Positions 1-10,216 are shown, numbered from the stretch's first letter. The stretch is 43,222 bases of DNA from Deltaproteobacteria bacterium (GCA_012522415.1 JAAYKM010000083.1:1-43222), one strand, 5' to 3'. Notes: a model not told the origin generated them from the sequence alone. Numbers and translations: made by a program.

Positions 1-38
1 ACGCGGGCCGGCGTGGGATTCGTCCGGAACGGCGTCCG

Positions 39-64
39 CAGGACTTATTCACAGGACTTATTCA
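39..64. repeat. 13-bp perfect tandem duplication before hisC
   Basis: The 13-mer CAGGACTTATTCA occurs twice back to back (39-51 and 52-64), just before the AAAGGA ribosome-binding site of hisC. The first 79 bases hold no gene I can recognise. Two plus-strand frames stay open to stops at 76-78 and 81-83, so the end of an upstream gene may lie here, and the duplication could have changed its reading frame. This is an observation only. Confidence 0.6.
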
Positions 65-79
65 AAGGAAATCCGTAAC

Positions 80-1138
80 ATGAACCGTTTCTGGAGTGCC
101 GTCGTTCACACCATCCAACCCTATGTGCCGGGCGAACAGCCGAAGCTGACCAGCCTGATCAAGCTCAACACGAACGAGAACCCCTACGCTCCGTCGCCGA
201 AAGTACTGGAAGCCGTGAAGGTCGAGGCGGCGGAGACGCTGCGCCTGTACCCGGATCCGAACGCCGATCGGGTTCGGGAGGCCGTGGCGGATTATTACGG
301 CTTGACACGCCCGCAGGTTTTCGTTGGGAACGGATCCGACGAGGTGCTGGCCTTCGCGTTCCAGGGGCTGCTTAAACATAAGAAACCTCTGTTGTTTCCG
401 GATATTACCTACAGTTTCTATCCGGTTTACTGCCGGATTTACGAGATTGACCATGAGACGGTGCCCGTTACGGATGATCTGGAGATCCGGCTGGATGACT
501 ACTTACGGCCCAATGGGGGCATCATCTTTCCCAACCCGAATGCGCCGACGGGGCGGCCCGTTTCTCTTTCGGCTATTGAGGGGCTCCTGAACATGAATGC
601 CGATTCCGTGGTGGTGGTCGATGAAGCCTATGTGGATTTCGGTACGGAATCCGCCGTACCCCTCATCGGCCGATTCCCCAATCTTCTCGTGGTTCAGACC
701 CTTTCCAAGGCGCGTTCCCTGGCGGGGCTCCGGGTCGGATTCGCCATGGGTGACCCCGGACTCATCGAAGCCCTGGACCGTGTCAAAAACAGCTTCAACT
801 CTTACCCCCTCGATCGGTTTGCCATTTCCGGGGCCGTCGCGGCCCTGGAAGATCGGGCCTATTTTGAGAAAATCCGGGCGAAGATCATCGGCACCCGGGA
901 GATGCTGACGGCGAATATGCGGGATCTGGGATTCGAAGTGCTTCCCTCGTCGGCTAATTTCATTTTTGTCCGGCATCCCCATAGAGAGGCTGCGGAACTG
1001 GCGGGGAAACTCCGGGAACGTTCCATCATCGTCCGCCATTTCCCCTTGCCCCGGATTGAGCAGTACCTCCGCATTACGGTGGGGACCGATGAGCAGTGCG
1101 GGACTTTGGTTTCCGCGTTGCGTGAAATACTCGAATAA
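80..1138 (+). CDS. hisC: Histidinol-phosphate aminotransferase
   Basis: This PLP-dependent class I/II aminotransferase converts imidazole-acetol phosphate and glutamate to L-histidinol phosphate in histidine synthesis, in the cytosol. The 352-residue product has the usual family length. Visible marks are the N-terminal LNTNENPY segment (about 29-36), the NPNAPTG loop (152-158), DEAY (181-184) and the PLP lysine Lys210 in SLAGLR context ([13 protein letters not shown]). The start at 80 follows AAAGGA and overlaps a possible upstream stop (ATGA). No other his gene follows. The next gene, larC, lies 214 bases downstream, so co-transcription is uncertain. Related aminotransferases can act on aromatic amino acids, so substrate is assigned by family resemblance. 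Confidence 0.93.
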   Translation: MNRFWSAVVHTIQPYVPGEQPKLTSLIKLNTNENPYAPSPKVLEAVKVEAAETLRLYPDPNADRVREAVADYYGLTRPQVFVGNGSDEVLAFAFQGLLKHKKPLLFPDITYSFYPVYCRIYEIDHETVPVTDDLEIRLDDYLRPNGGIIFPNPNAPTGRPVSLSAIEGLLNMNADSVVVVDEAYVDFGTESAVPLIGRFPNLLVVQTLSKARSLAGLRVGFAMGDPGLIEALDRVKNSFNSYPLDRFAISGAVAALEDRAYFEKIRAKIIGTREMLTANMRDLGFEVLPSSANFIFVRHPHREAAELAGKLRERSIIVRHFPLPRIEQYLRITVGTDEQCGTLVSALREILE

Positions 1139-1352
1139 GGCGAAAGAGACATGCGTTTGCCCTGGAGGGGCCAACGAAAAGGGTTATGGAGACGGAGGCT
1201 GCCGTATTCGGCCTCCTCCTGTCGATGACAGCCACCCCCTGCCGGCCGGCCCATCCTCTGATTACGAACGGCGCGGGGTCCCTCCCCCCGGGGGGACGAT
1301 GGGGCGGCGGAAACCCTTTCCAGTATTCGAAACAAGCAGTCAGGAGTGAAAC
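1139..1352 (+). other. Hairpin-rich hisC-larC intergenic region
   Basis: This 214-base gap has no gene I can support. It holds several inverted repeats: GGAGGC (1194-1199) with GCCTCC (1211-1216), CTGTC (1219-1223) with GACAG (1227-1231), and a GC-rich palindrome at 1278-1297 whose core is TCCCCCC/GGGGGGA. None is followed by a clear T-run. They could be termination, processing or leader structures before larC. I do not recognise a known riboswitch. Confidence 0.4.
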
Positions 1353-2570
1353 GTGAAAATTCTCTATTACGATTGTTTTTCCGGAATCAGCGGTGATATG
1401 AATCTCGGTGCCATGATCGACCTTGGCGTCGATCCGGCTTTTTTATCCGCCGAATTGGAGAAACTGGCCTTGAAGGGCTATGAATTGAAGATCAGCCGGG
1501 ATCAACGGAGAGGGATCTGGGGTACCCGGGCGGAGGTCATCCTGGAAGCGGGGGAAGCCGCGGCGGAAACGGGCCATGTTCCGCACACGGCTTTCAGGGA
1601 TATTGCGGCTCTGATCGAAAAAAGCCCGCTTTCCCCGAGGGTGAAAAAAAGGAGTCTCGATATTTTTCAAATCATCGCGGAAGCGGAGGCCAAAATTCAC
1701 GGATGCCTCGTCGGCGATGTCCATTTTCACGAAGTGGGCGCTCTGGATTCCATCATCGACATCGTGGGTGCGGCGATTTGTCTGGAATCTCTCGATATCG
1801 ACCGGGTTTTGTCGTCGCCTGTTCAGGTCGGGGGGGGATATGTCCGGTGTGCCCACGGGCTGCTCCCGGTACCGGCCCCTGCGACGGCGGAGATTCTGAA
1901 AGGGATTCCCGTCCGTCTGGGCCTTGTACCCTTCGAGACCACGACACCCACGGGAGCCGCCATCCTTGCCGTTACGGTGGCCCGGTTTGTGGGAAGCATG
2001 GATTTTATTCCCCGGCGTGTCGGGTACGGTATTGGGCAGCGTGATACGGAAGTGCCCAATGTACTCAGACTCTTCCTCGGCGAAATGCAGGAGGATCTGG
2101 ACGGCGAGGATCTCGAGGTGACCGGGGCCTGGCTGATGGAGTGCAACATCGACGACATGAACCCGGAAATGTACGAGGGCGTCATGGAGACCCTTTTTGA
2201 AAAGGGGGCCTTGGATGTCTTTCTTACACCGCTTATCATGAAAAAATCACGGCCGGCGGCGAAAATCAGCGTGATCTGCGACGACCGTTGTCGGCGGGAA
2301 CTGGAAGAGGTCCTCTGGCGTCAGACCACGACTTTCGGGGTACGGGTGAACCGCATTGTAAAGCGCATGTTGAAACGGGATGTTTCGCAGACTCAAACAC
2401 CGTACGGACCGGTCTCCATGAAAAACGGTTACCTGCGGGGTGAAAGGATCAGGAGGAAACCGGAATACGAGGACTGCAAGCGCCTGGCGAAAGAACATGG
2501 CGTGGGTGTCCGAACGATTTACGAGGCCCTGGCGGCGGCGGAGGAACCACCTCCTGGGCCCGGTGCCTGA
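1353..2570 (+). CDS. larC: Nickel insertion protein LarC
   Basis: LarC inserts nickel, in a CTP-dependent reaction, into pyridinium-3,5-bisthiocarboxylic acid mononucleotide to make the nickel-pincer nucleotide used by lactate racemase LarA and related enzymes. The 405-residue product opens with the typical YYDCFSGISGDMNLGA stretch and carries the HFHEVGALDSIIDIVGA motif near residue 125. It is one uninterrupted frame, whereas the Lactiplantibacillus plantarum protein is made from two frames by ribosomal frameshifting. The start is GTG with CAGGAG seven bases upstream. It begins a tight larC-larE-larB set. No larA is present in the window. Confidence 0.95.
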   Translation: MKILYYDCFSGISGDMNLGAMIDLGVDPAFLSAELEKLALKGYELKISRDQRRGIWGTRAEVILEAGEAAAETGHVPHTAFRDIAALIEKSPLSPRVKKRSLDIFQIIAEAEAKIHGCLVGDVHFHEVGALDSIIDIVGAAICLESLDIDRVLSSPVQVGGGYVRCAHGLLPVPAPATAEILKGIPVRLGLVPFETTTPTGAAILAVTVARFVGSMDFIPRRVGYGIGQRDTEVPNVLRLFLGEMQEDLDGEDLEVTGAWLMECNIDDMNPEMYEGVMETLFEKGALDVFLTPLIMKKSRPAAKISVICDDRCRRELEEVLWRQTTTFGVRVNRIVKRMLKRDVSQTQTPYGPVSMKNGYLRGERIRRKPEYEDCKRLAKEHGVGVRTIYEALAAAEEPPPGPGA

Positions 2571-2586
2571 CCATGGCCGACAGACC

Positions 2587-3468
2587 ATGTGGAATGGCAT
2601 GGGCGATCCGTTGAATAATAAACTCGCCCGGTTGCGGGAAGATTTGAGGGGACGGGGCAGCTTGGCGGTGGCCTTTTCGGGAGGTGTGGACAGCGCCTTT
2701 TTGCTCAAGGTGGCCCATGACGTCCTGGATCAGCGGGTCATGGCCGTGACGGCCCGGTCTCCGTCGATTGCCGCCCGGGAATTGAGGGAAGCGGAGAGAC
2801 TTGCCTGCGAGCTCGGCGTCAGGCATCTGGTCATCGATACGGATGAATTCCGCCTGAGCGGCTACATCGACAATCCAGTGGACCGCTGTTACATCTGCAA
2901 ACGGGAGCATTTTACGAAAATATCCGCGGTCGCCTCGGAGTACGGTTTACATGTCGTCGCCGACGGGTCGAACGTCGATGACCGGGGAGATTACCGCCCG
3001 GGGGCGCGCGCCCTCCGGGAACTGGGAATCGTTTGTCCCCTGATCGAGGCCGGTCTGAAAAAACATGAAATCCGCCGCTTATCGAAGGAAATGGGCCTGT
3101 CGGTCTGGGACAAGCCCGCCCTGGCCTGCCTGGCTTCCCGCATACCCTACGGGCAGAAGATTACCCGGGAGAAAATCGCGTCGATCGACAGGGCTGAAAC
3201 GTATCTGCGGGACCTGGGGTTCCGTCAGGTCCGGGTCCGTCATCACGGGGACATCGCCCGCATCGAGGTGGCGGCGGAGGACAGACGGCGTTTTTTCGAA
3301 ACGGTCCCGCTGGACGAGGTTGACGGGGAACTGAAAAAATGCGGATTTTCTTACGTCGCTTTGGATCTGCGGGGATACCGTACGGGGAGTCTGAACGAAA
3401 TCGCCGTTTCCTCTTCCAGGGGCCCGGGGTGTTCCCCAACCGCTACGGAACGACTGCCAGGGGGGTGA
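2587..3468 (+). CDS. larE: ATP-dependent sulfur transferase LarE
   Basis: LarE adenylates a carboxylate of the biscarboxylated pyridinium mononucleotide and replaces it with a thiocarboxylate. In the founding enzyme the sulfur comes from its own cysteine. The 293-residue product has the PP-loop SGGVDS at 31-36 and the PALACLASRIPYG segment, whose Cys181 matches the position of the sacrificial cysteine in family members. The frame is open farther upstream, inside larC. I chose ATG 2587, with ATG 2599 possible, because homologs begin shortly before the PP-loop; neither has a strong ribosome-binding site. It lies 16 bases after larC and 3 bases before larB, so the three genes are likely co-translated. 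Confidence 0.93.
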   Translation: MWNGMGDPLNNKLARLREDLRGRGSLAVAFSGGVDSAFLLKVAHDVLDQRVMAVTARSPSIAARELREAERLACELGVRHLVIDTDEFRLSGYIDNPVDRCYICKREHFTKISAVASEYGLHVVADGSNVDDRGDYRPGARALRELGIVCPLIEAGLKKHEIRRLSKEMGLSVWDKPALACLASRIPYGQKITREKIASIDRAETYLRDLGFRQVRVRHHGDIARIEVAAEDRRRFFETVPLDEVDGELKKCGFSYVALDLRGYRTGSLNEIAVSSSRGPGCSPTATERLPGG

Positions 3469-3471
3469 ACG

Positions 3472-4221
3472 ATGGACCGGCGTGAACTGAAAAACCTGTT
3501 CGAGAGAATCCGGGACGGCCGGATCGACGTGGACACGGCCCTCTCCGAACTGGGGAAAAAGTATTACCTGGATATCGGGTGTGCCAAGGTGGACATCCTG
3601 CGGGAGGCCCGCGTGGGTTATCCCGAAGTCATCTTTTGTCCCGGGAAAACGACCGGGCAGATTCTTGCAATCTTCAGGGCCATGATGGAAAGGCGATCCA
3701 GTATTCTGGCCACCAGGGCGACGGAGGAGGTGTACGGCGAAGTCCGGAAAATGTGTGCCGAGGCGGAATATCACCACCTGGCCGGAGCCATCACCGTTCG
3801 CCGTGAAACACCCCCTGTGCCGGAAAGTTACATCGCCGTCGTGACGGCGGGCACGTCGGACCTGCCTGTGGCGGAAGAGGCGGCTGTGACGGCGGAACTG
3901 TTCGGCAATCGCGTGGAACGCGTTGTGGACGTGGGTGTCTCCGGTATCCAGAGGTTGTTTCTCAACCTGGATCCAATCAGGGAGGTCAAGGTTATTGTTG
4001 CAGTGGCGGGCATGGAGGGCGCTCTGCCCGGCATCATCGGCGGTCTCGTCGATAAACCGGTCATTGCCGTGCCGACCAGTGTCGGTTACGGGGCCGGTTT
4101 TCAGGGCCTTGCGGCGCTTCTGACCATGCTGAACAGTTGCGCCGCCGGAGTGTGCGTGGTAAACATCGACAACGGTTTCGGGGCGGGCTATATGGCCGGC
4201 ATGATCAATCACTTGAAATAA
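3472..4221 (+). CDS. larB: Nickel-pincer cofactor synthesis protein LarB
   Basis: LarB carboxylates the pyridine ring of nicotinic acid adenine dinucleotide and cleaves it to the biscarboxylic mononucleotide, the first step of nickel-pincer cofactor synthesis. It is related to PurE (AIR carboxylase). The 249-residue product has the PurE-like half from about 115 onward: VTAGTSDLPVAEEA, the VAGMEGALPGIIGGL loop, and AVPTSVGYGAGFQGL with a C-terminal Asn-rich NIDNGFGAGY segment. The ATG follows the larE stop after 3 bases, so translation is probably coupled. The order larC-larE-larB on one strand gives the full cofactor pathway. Confidence 0.94.
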   Translation: MDRRELKNLFERIRDGRIDVDTALSELGKKYYLDIGCAKVDILREARVGYPEVIFCPGKTTGQILAIFRAMMERRSSILATRATEEVYGEVRKMCAEAEYHHLAGAITVRRETPPVPESYIAVVTAGTSDLPVAEEAAVTAELFGNRVERVVDVGVSGIQRLFLNLDPIREVKVIVAVAGMEGALPGIIGGLVDKPVIAVPTSVGYGAGFQGLAALLTMLNSCAAGVCVVNIDNGFGAGYMAGMINHLK

Positions 4222-4242
4222 CGGAGGAATAGCTGCGGTTTC

Positions 4243-4638
4243 ATGTTATTTAAACCCATAAAATGGGTCCTGCTCTGGGCGTTGTTTATTCTGATCTTAT
4301 GCGGAATTCCAGGCAAGGATATCCCGGATGTCTCATTTCTGGCAAATCTGAACTTCGACAAGCTTGTCCATGCCGGTATTTTCTTCGTTTTCATCCTGTT
4401 GACCATACGGGGTTTCATGGTTCAAACCCGGTACAGTGTCATGCGGAATCACGCGAAGCTGTTGGCCTTCGTCATGTGTGTCGCCTACGGATACCTGATG
4501 GAGGTCATGCAGGGGAGATGGTTCGAGGGCAGAAGTATGGATGTTTATGATTTTATAGCCAACACATTCGGCTGTGTCATGGGTCTCGTATTTTACAACC
4601 GGATTTCACGCAATATTCTAGGAAAATTTCTGAATTAG
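4243..4638 (+). CDS. VanZ-like membrane protein
   Basis: This 131-residue protein has about four hydrophobic segments (roughly 7-22, 45-62, 72-92 and 112-124). The last two sit around the VanZ-type GYLMEVMQ and DVYDFIANTFGCVMG motifs. VanZ-family proteins are small inner-membrane proteins; the founder gives low-level teicoplanin resistance, but most members have no known role. GGAGG lies 15 bases before the ATG, slightly far. It starts 21 bases after larB, so it may be read with the lar genes, but nothing links it to nickel cofactor synthesis. I make no specific functional claim. Confidence 0.8.
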   Translation: MLFKPIKWVLLWALFILILCGIPGKDIPDVSFLANLNFDKLVHAGIFFVFILLTIRGFMVQTRYSVMRNHAKLLAFVMCVAYGYLMEVMQGRWFEGRSMDVYDFIANTFGCVMGLVFYNRISRNILGKFLN

Positions 4639-4793
4639 GCGATTGGGGGGAAAGGGGGCCTGATCCATTCATCGTTGTTGGGGGGCAATTCAGAGGTTGT
4701 ATCAGGGGTTGATAACCTGTAATATACGACACGTCTGTGAGAAGAAGGATGACAAACCACCCATTACCTACCAGAAGAAAGGACGTGAATCAC

Positions 4794-5264
4794 ATGGAAC
4801 AGCCAAGACCGCCATTTCCGCCTTTTGATGCGGAGACAGCAGCAAAAAAGGTAAGACTTGCCGAGGATGCCTGGAATACGCGGGACCCGGAGAAGGTTTC
4901 CCTTGCCTACACCCGGGACACGGTTTGGAGGAATCGCTCGGAATTTCTTTTCGGGCGTGAAGAGGTGCTCCGGTTTCTTGAGCGCAAGTGGGCGAGAGAA
5001 CTTGAATACAGGCTCATAAAGGAACTTTGGGCCTTCCACGGAAACCGGATCGCTGTGCGCTTCGCCTACGAATGGCACGATGACTCGGGAAACTGGTACC
5101 GGTCATATGGAAACGAAAACTGGGAGTTCAATGAAAGCGGATTCATGCACAGGCGGATGGCAAGCATCAATGATCTGCCGATTAAGGAGGCCGAGCGCAA
5201 ATATCATTGGCCTCAAGGCAGGAGGCCCGACGGGCATCCCGGTTTGTCCGATCTTGGTCTATGA
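4794..5264 (+). CDS. NTF2-like (DUF1348-type) protein
   Basis: The 156-residue product looks like a DUF1348-type member of the NTF2/SnoaL cone-fold superfamily. Features include [17 protein letters not shown] early on, a Trp/Arg-rich core ([13 protein letters not shown]), and the ending [20 protein letters not shown]. Such proteins are small and cytosolic with mostly unknown ligands. The frame is open back to 4737, but ATG 4794 has AAAGGA ten bases upstream and fits the usual N-terminus. The stop overlaps the next ATG (ATGA at 5261-5264), suggesting coupling to the MscS gene. The 155 bases before it show no clear promoter or terminator. Confidence 0.85.
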   Translation: MEQPRPPFPPFDAETAAKKVRLAEDAWNTRDPEKVSLAYTRDTVWRNRSEFLFGREEVLRFLERKWARELEYRLIKELWAFHGNRIAVRFAYEWHDDSGNWYRSYGNENWEFNESGFMHRRMASINDLPIKEAERKYHWPQGRRPDGHPGLSDLGL

Positions 5265-6913
5265 CCATTACACCTGAAAATCCGCCGGATACGGTTTGTA
5301 TCGTCCGCCGGGCAGTTGCGCGCCGCCCCTGTCTCTTCCTGCCGTTTGCCCTGCTGGTCCTGCTGCTGTGCTGCTGCCCCGCCGCTCTCGCCGAACCGCC
5401 GTCGGGAATTCCGGTCCTCCTCGATGATGTCCCGGTTCTGACCGTCCACGCCGGAGGGTTTACCTTTACACCGGAGGAGCGGGCCAAAGCGATTTCCGTC
5501 CGTATTGCCTCGCTGGCACATACGCCGAGGCTGGCGGTGGAGCGTATCGAGATTTCCCACGGCGAATCGGAAAGCGTGATCAAGCTCGACGACATCATGC
5601 TGATGACCGTGACGGATGACGACGCCGCGGCGGCAAAGGTCCCCCGCGAAGATCTGGCAAGGGGAAACGCCGAGAAGATCAAACAGACTATCGCGGATTA
5701 CCGCGAGCGGCGAAGCACCCGGATCCTGATGATGGGGGCGGGCAAGGCCGCCGCCGTGCCGCTGGTGTTGGTCTTCCTGTTGTTCCTGTTGAAGCGTTTC
5801 TTTCCCCGCCTGGAAAAGCGCGTGACCTCCTGGAAGGGAACCGTAATCCGCACGATCCGCTTCCAGTCCATGGAGATCCTCAACGAGCGACGGGCGGTGG
5901 GGCTGCTGCTTTCACTGCTCCGCCTGGCGCGTAACGTGCTGGTCCTCCTGCTTCTGTACATCTACATTCCCCTGGTGCTCAGTTTCTTTCCCTGGACCGA
6001 GGGGGTGGCGGAACGACTGTTCGGTTATGTGATCGCCCCGGTGATTAAAATCTGGCTTGCAATGAGCGCCAACCTTCCCAATCTCTTCTTCGTCCTGGTG
6101 ATTGCCGTCTGCACCCGGTACTTTATCCGTTTCTGCCGTTTTCTCTTCGCCGAGGTGGAACGCCGGAAAATAACCCTGCCGGGATTTTATCCCGACTGGG
6201 CCATGCCCACCTTCCGGATCATCCGCTTTCTGATTATCATCTTTGCCGTCGTGATGGCCTTCCCCTATCTACCCGGTTCGGATTCCCTGGCTTTCAGAGG
6301 GGTGACCGTCTTTCTGGGGGTTCTGTTATCTCTGGGATCATCGTCGGCCGTAGCCAACGCCGTGGCCGGGACAATCATCATTTACATGCGCGCTTTCCAT
6401 GTGGGGGACCATGTCAGAATTGGCGACACCGCAGGGGATGTCATCGAAAAGAACCTGCTGTTGATCCGGGTCCGGACACCCCAAAATGTGGATATCACGA
6501 TCCCCAACGCCGTGGTGCTGGGGAGTCACATCACCAATTACAGTTCGTCCAAGGAGTTGATTCTGCACACCGACGTGACCATCGGCTACGACGTTCCCTG
6601 GCAGCGGGTACACGCGTTGCTGATAGACGCCGCCGGGAGAACGGAAGGAATACTTCCCGATCCGCCTCCCTTCGTGCGGCAGAAGGCACTCAACGACACC
6701 TCCGTCGCCTACGAAATCAACGCCTACACGAACGCTCCCTCAAGGATGGGGGCGACCTATTCGGACCTGCACCGGAACATCCAGGATTGCTTCCAGGAAG
6801 CCGGGGTGGAAATCATGTCGCCTGGCGTCCTGGCCCTGAGGGACGGCAGCGCCGTGGCGATCCCGTCGGATTTTTTGCCGTCCGCTCTCCGGGTAAGGGC
6901 CGAACAGGAATGA
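5261..6913 (+). CDS. MscS-family mechanosensitive channel
   Basis: This is a probable inner-membrane channel that opens under membrane tension. The 550-residue product starts with a signal-like hydrophobic stretch (about 20-45, ending AALA), followed by a periplasmic domain to about 155. Several transmembrane helices follow, then the MscS pore and beta-domain, recognised by [36 protein letters not shown] and the [15 protein letters not shown] segment. It is longer than E. coli MscS (286 residues), like other multi-domain members. The frame extends upstream to 5207, but ATG 5261 overlaps the previous stop and places the signal peptide properly. It converges on the polysaccharide block, with 14 bases between stops and no terminator hairpin visible. 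Confidence 0.9.
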   Translation: MTITPENPPDTVCIVRRAVARRPCLFLPFALLVLLLCCCPAALAEPPSGIPVLLDDVPVLTVHAGGFTFTPEERAKAISVRIASLAHTPRLAVERIEISHGESESVIKLDDIMLMTVTDDDAAAAKVPREDLARGNAEKIKQTIADYRERRSTRILMMGAGKAAAVPLVLVFLLFLLKRFFPRLEKRVTSWKGTVIRTIRFQSMEILNERRAVGLLLSLLRLARNVLVLLLLYIYIPLVLSFFPWTEGVAERLFGYVIAPVIKIWLAMSANLPNLFFVLVIAVCTRYFIRFCRFLFAEVERRKITLPGFYPDWAMPTFRIIRFLIIIFAVVMAFPYLPGSDSLAFRGVTVFLGVLLSLGSSSAVANAVAGTIIIYMRAFHVGDHVRIGDTAGDVIEKNLLLIRVRTPQNVDITIPNAVVLGSHITNYSSSKELILHTDVTIGYDVPWQRVHALLIDAAGRTEGILPDPPPFVRQKALNDTSVAYEINAYTNAPSRMGATYSDLHRNIQDCFQEAGVEIMSPGVLALRDGSAVAIPSDFLPSALRVRAEQE

Positions 6914-6927
6914 CCCGGCGATGGTTG

Positions 6928-9900
6928 TCAGAACCCCGTTTTCACTTCCAGACTGAAGGGAAGCACCTTTTTGAAATCGGCCATGTCCCTGTCCCAGGTC
7001 ACGAGGATAAACTCATGTTCCCCAGGGGGAATCGACAGCGCAACCTGCCCTTCCCAGGGCGTACCGCTCCAGGCTTCGACAAATCGGTCATTCAGGTACA
7101 ATGCCCATGGGGCATCGGCGATGGCCGAAAATTGCAGAGATACCCGGGAGACGGAATCACCCGATCGCATGGGGGCTGACCAGGAGGGCAGTCCCCTGAG
7201 CAGGCCACGCCATTTCCATGCGTCGGAAACGATCCCCTGCATCGAAAACGTATTGATCCTCTCCGTCAGGGCGTCCACCTCGACCATGTCACCTCCGATA
7301 AGGGCCTGCTCTGACAGGACATTTCTGAGCAGGAGCCAGGATGGAAAATGTTGGGCGTTGTGGCGCAGGCTCGCCTGCAACCATTTTACCGCCTCACGGC
7401 CCTGTCCTTCTTCGGCGGAAATCCTCGCCAGATAATACGCCTGAAGTCCCGGATTCTTCCGGTTCTCGTCAAGTTCGGACCGCAGGATATGGCTGATGGA
7501 CCGGGTGTCCCCCCAGGTACCGATCTTTTCGCCCCGTCGGTCGATCTGCTTCAGGGCGCCCATGATATTCCCTGAAAGCAGCAGAACGCCGGGGTGATTC
7601 CTGTCCAGTCGGGCCAATTCCCGGAACTCGAGGTTGTCAGAAAGATCGGTTCCCGGTGGGGTTCCCTTCAGAGTCGACCACAACCCTTCGATTTTTTGAC
7701 GACGCAGTGCTTCGCCTTCACGGAGAAAAGCCAGTCCGGGCACCGCGTCGTTTCGGTTCAGCAGAAAGGACGCGGCGCTGAGATAGCTTTCGGCTTCAGG
7801 TGGCAGAAGGGATTTCAGAAAGGGGAGACAGGCCGGGCCCAGATTCAGGTTGAGGGCGTCCGCAACCCTCCCGGCCAGCGCCGGATCGCGCGCCAGGGCC
7901 TGGCGGTAGGGGGATTGCCAGGCATTTTCGTCGACTCCCGGGGTGTTCAGGCGGTAGGCATAAAGGGCGATGTTCCCCGCTTCCATCTGGAGTCCTGTAT
8001 CGGCGGGACGCAGGCCCGTTGCGACGGTCATCGCCCGGACGGCGCGGTCCAGATTTGCGCGGTGATCGTTTCCCGTTTCACCGTCGCGGAGGAAAAGGGT
8101 CCACCCGAGGGTCCGCCAGATTCGCCAATCCGTTGGATTCCGTTTGAGACCCTCCTCAAGAAGATGAAGAGAGGGATCCCGTAAAGCGCGTTCTTTCGCA
8201 TGAAGAAGAGAACCCTTTGTTCCGGAATCCTTCACCAATTCCTCGGCACTCCAAAGCCAGTAAGCGGAAATACCCGGTGCGAGGCTCCGCGCCTTGCGCA
8301 AATTCAACGGGGAGGGTTCCTGACCGGCCAGGGTGGAGTTCCTGAAAAACGGGGTCTTCATATCGGCCCGCCAGATCCGGGTCACCTCCAGGGAAGCCGC
8401 CGCCAGCACCGTGGTCATGCCCAGGACGATACAGAGCAACCACGACCTCTTCAGGCGGCATATCGCGCCCGGCCCATTGTACGAGAACGCGCCCTCCCGC
8501 TGATCCCTTCCGTGAACGACCCGCCAAGTGAGGGCCAGAATGAGAGCGAGGAGCAGGCCGTTCGCCGGTATATGGAGGCTGAAATCACTCAGGGAATGGA
8601 TAACAACCGCCACGACCGCGCCGAGACCGCCCAGGCCGACACCGACGGCCAGTGGATCGTGACGGCCGCGCCAGCGAATGACGGTCAGAGGAAAAAAAGT
8701 CAAAAGTGCCGCGGCGACGACAAGGAATCCGGGCCACCCATACTCCGCGGCCAGCTGGACCCAGTCGTTGTGCACATAATCGACGGTTTTATCGAGACCA
8801 ATCTGCTGGAAACGGGGGTAAACATACTCGAACGTTCCGCCTCCCGAACCCGTCAGAGGGAAAGCCTTCGCCATAGCGAGACCATCGCTTGCCATGGCCA
8901 GGCGGACCTTCGCGTCAGGAAACCAGTGCAGACGCCGGGCGATCCGTTCCGTTGCGGCATATCCGACGAATGTAACGGCAAGGGACAGGACCGCCATAAA
9001 CACGAACCCCGTGCGGGTGCGCGAATAACGGGCCAGGAGCAGGCCCATCATGAAAACGAACCCGCATACCAGAGAAATCAAGCCGCCGCTGGAGGCGCTG
9101 TTCAGGAGGGCCGCGAGCATGAGGATCAGGGCGGCCACCAAACCGTAGCCCCTGGGGCCGAACATTTCAAGATGCTGTTTTAATTTCTGAAAAACCCGTC
9201 TGGCTTTGCGGCGGTCTCGGGGGGATCCCCCCTGTTGACCGATGCTCCAGAGATAGCCAACGGCAAGACAGATCGTCATGGCCATATAGTTGGCCAGGTG
9301 GTTGCGGTTGATGAAGGTTCCCGTCAGGACCCCTTCCGAAAAAGGGTTTTCCCACCACAGAATGATATTCCGGCCCGAGGCCAGTTGAAACATCCCGTAG
9401 ACGCTTTCCAGCACGCCCAGCAGGATGACCCACCAGACGACCCGATGAACCTGTTTTCCGCTCTCAAGGGAGTAGAGAGCCAGCCAGTAGAAAAGAAGAA
9501 AGGCCAGGGCCAGCAGGAGGGTTTTCATCGTCATGGAGGGGTACAGGGAAAGGCTGCCCCGTACAGGTGCCTCGAGAAGATCGAGGGAGAGCCAGGTTTT
9601 TGCCGTCTCTGGGGAAAGCATGTGTAGAACATGAACCGGCAGAGGCAAAACCTGCAGCAAACCCCAAAGGATGAAAAAAACCCCCGCCAGCGAGGGGGGA
9701 TCCAGAATCAGAACGAACGGTCGGTTGCAGGGGGGTGTCCCCTTCCCTTCAGGGGCGGAGGGGGCATGGTTTCGGTGGGGCGTGCTCCCGTACATGTTGA
9801 GCCACAACGCCGCCAGGGAGACAAAAAAAATGGCCAGGCTGAAAATGCTGCGCACCCAGACATGGACTCCCCCGAAGAAGATCAGAGCGAAAGCCGGGAT

Positions 9901-10050
9901 TCCCGGAAGGAAAACGCAAGCGGAAGCCTCCCATTTTTTCTCTATCGCTGTTACCGCCGTTTTGAGCTTGTCTGCCATGGTAAGCCTGAGGTCTGTTCCA
10001 TGCCTGCCGGGCCGCCGGGGTCGGATCGGGAGAGGATCCTGATGTTTCAT
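6928..10050 (-). CDS. O-antigen ligase/polymerase-like membrane protein with TPR-like C-terminus
   Basis: The 1040-residue product has many hydrophobic helices through about residue 520 and resembles the Wzy_C/O-antigen ligase family. Marks include the FINRNHLANYMAMTICLAVG region and the later GSGGGTFEYVYPRFQ and VDYVHNDWVQLAAEYG motifs, which form the large periplasmic loop typical of WaaL/Wzy proteins. The C-terminal half is soluble, with repeated helical segments that look TPR-like, then a beta-rich end. Family members join or transfer polysaccharide units at the periplasmic face. An inner ATG at 9978 (MADKLK) is an equally plausible start, and neither has a strong ribosome-binding site. 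It lies downstream of the autokinase gene and probably belongs to the same export unit. Confidence 0.85.
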   Translation of the reverse strand: MKHQDPLPIRPRRPGRHGTDLRLTMADKLKTAVTAIEKKWEASACVFLPGIPAFALIFFGGVHVWVRSIFSLAIFFVSLAALWLNMYGSTPHRNHAPSAPEGKGTPPCNRPFVLILDPPSLAGVFFILWGLLQVLPLPVHVLHMLSPETAKTWLSLDLLEAPVRGSLSLYPSMTMKTLLLALAFLLFYWLALYSLESGKQVHRVVWWVILLGVLESVYGMFQLASGRNIILWWENPFSEGVLTGTFINRNHLANYMAMTICLAVGYLWSIGQQGGSPRDRRKARRVFQKLKQHLEMFGPRGYGLVAALILMLAALLNSASSGGLISLVCGFVFMMGLLLARYSRTRTGFVFMAVLSLAVTFVGYAATERIARRLHWFPDAKVRLAMASDGLAMAKAFPLTGSGGGTFEYVYPRFQQIGLDKTVDYVHNDWVQLAAEYGWPGFLVVAAALLTFFPLTVIRWRGRHDPLAVGVGLGGLGAVVAVVIHSLSDFSLHIPANGLLLALILALTWRVVHGRDQREGAFSYNGPGAICRLKRSWLLCIVLGMTTVLAAASLEVTRIWRADMKTPFFRNSTLAGQEPSPLNLRKARSLAPGISAYWLWSAEELVKDSGTKGSLLHAKERALRDPSLHLLEEGLKRNPTDWRIWRTLGWTLFLRDGETGNDHRANLDRAVRAMTVATGLRPADTGLQMEAGNIALYAYRLNTPGVDENAWQSPYRQALARDPALAGRVADALNLNLGPACLPFLKSLLPPEAESYLSAASFLLNRNDAVPGLAFLREGEALRRQKIEGLWSTLKGTPPGTDLSDNLEFRELARLDRNHPGVLLLSGNIMGALKQIDRRGEKIGTWGDTRSISHILRSELDENRKNPGLQAYYLARISAEEGQGREAVKWLQASLRHNAQHFPSWLLLRNVLSEQALIGGDMVEVDALTERINTFSMQGIVSDAWKWRGLLRGLPSWSAPMRSGDSVSRVSLQFSAIADAPWALYLNDRFVEAWSGTPWEGQVALSIPPGEHEFILVTWDRDMADFKKVLPFSLEVKTGF

Positions 10051-10216
10051 CGGAGATGCGGCAAGGCGATGGGGAGGAATTTCTCTTTACCGGGACGATA
10101 AAGCGGTCCGGGATTCGCGTAAATCCGCCGTTTCCCGGGAGATCGGGAAGGGGGCTCGATCTCTGAAACCCCCGGTGGGGTCTTCGGGGAATCCAGGGCG
10201 GATATTGGGTTCGGCC

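Noticed and set aside
3079-4212. Long minus-strand open frame opposite larE/larB
   Set aside because: It lies antisense to clearly conserved larE and larB, has His/Gln/Arg-rich composition without any family motif and no ribosome-binding site. High GC explains the absence of stops.
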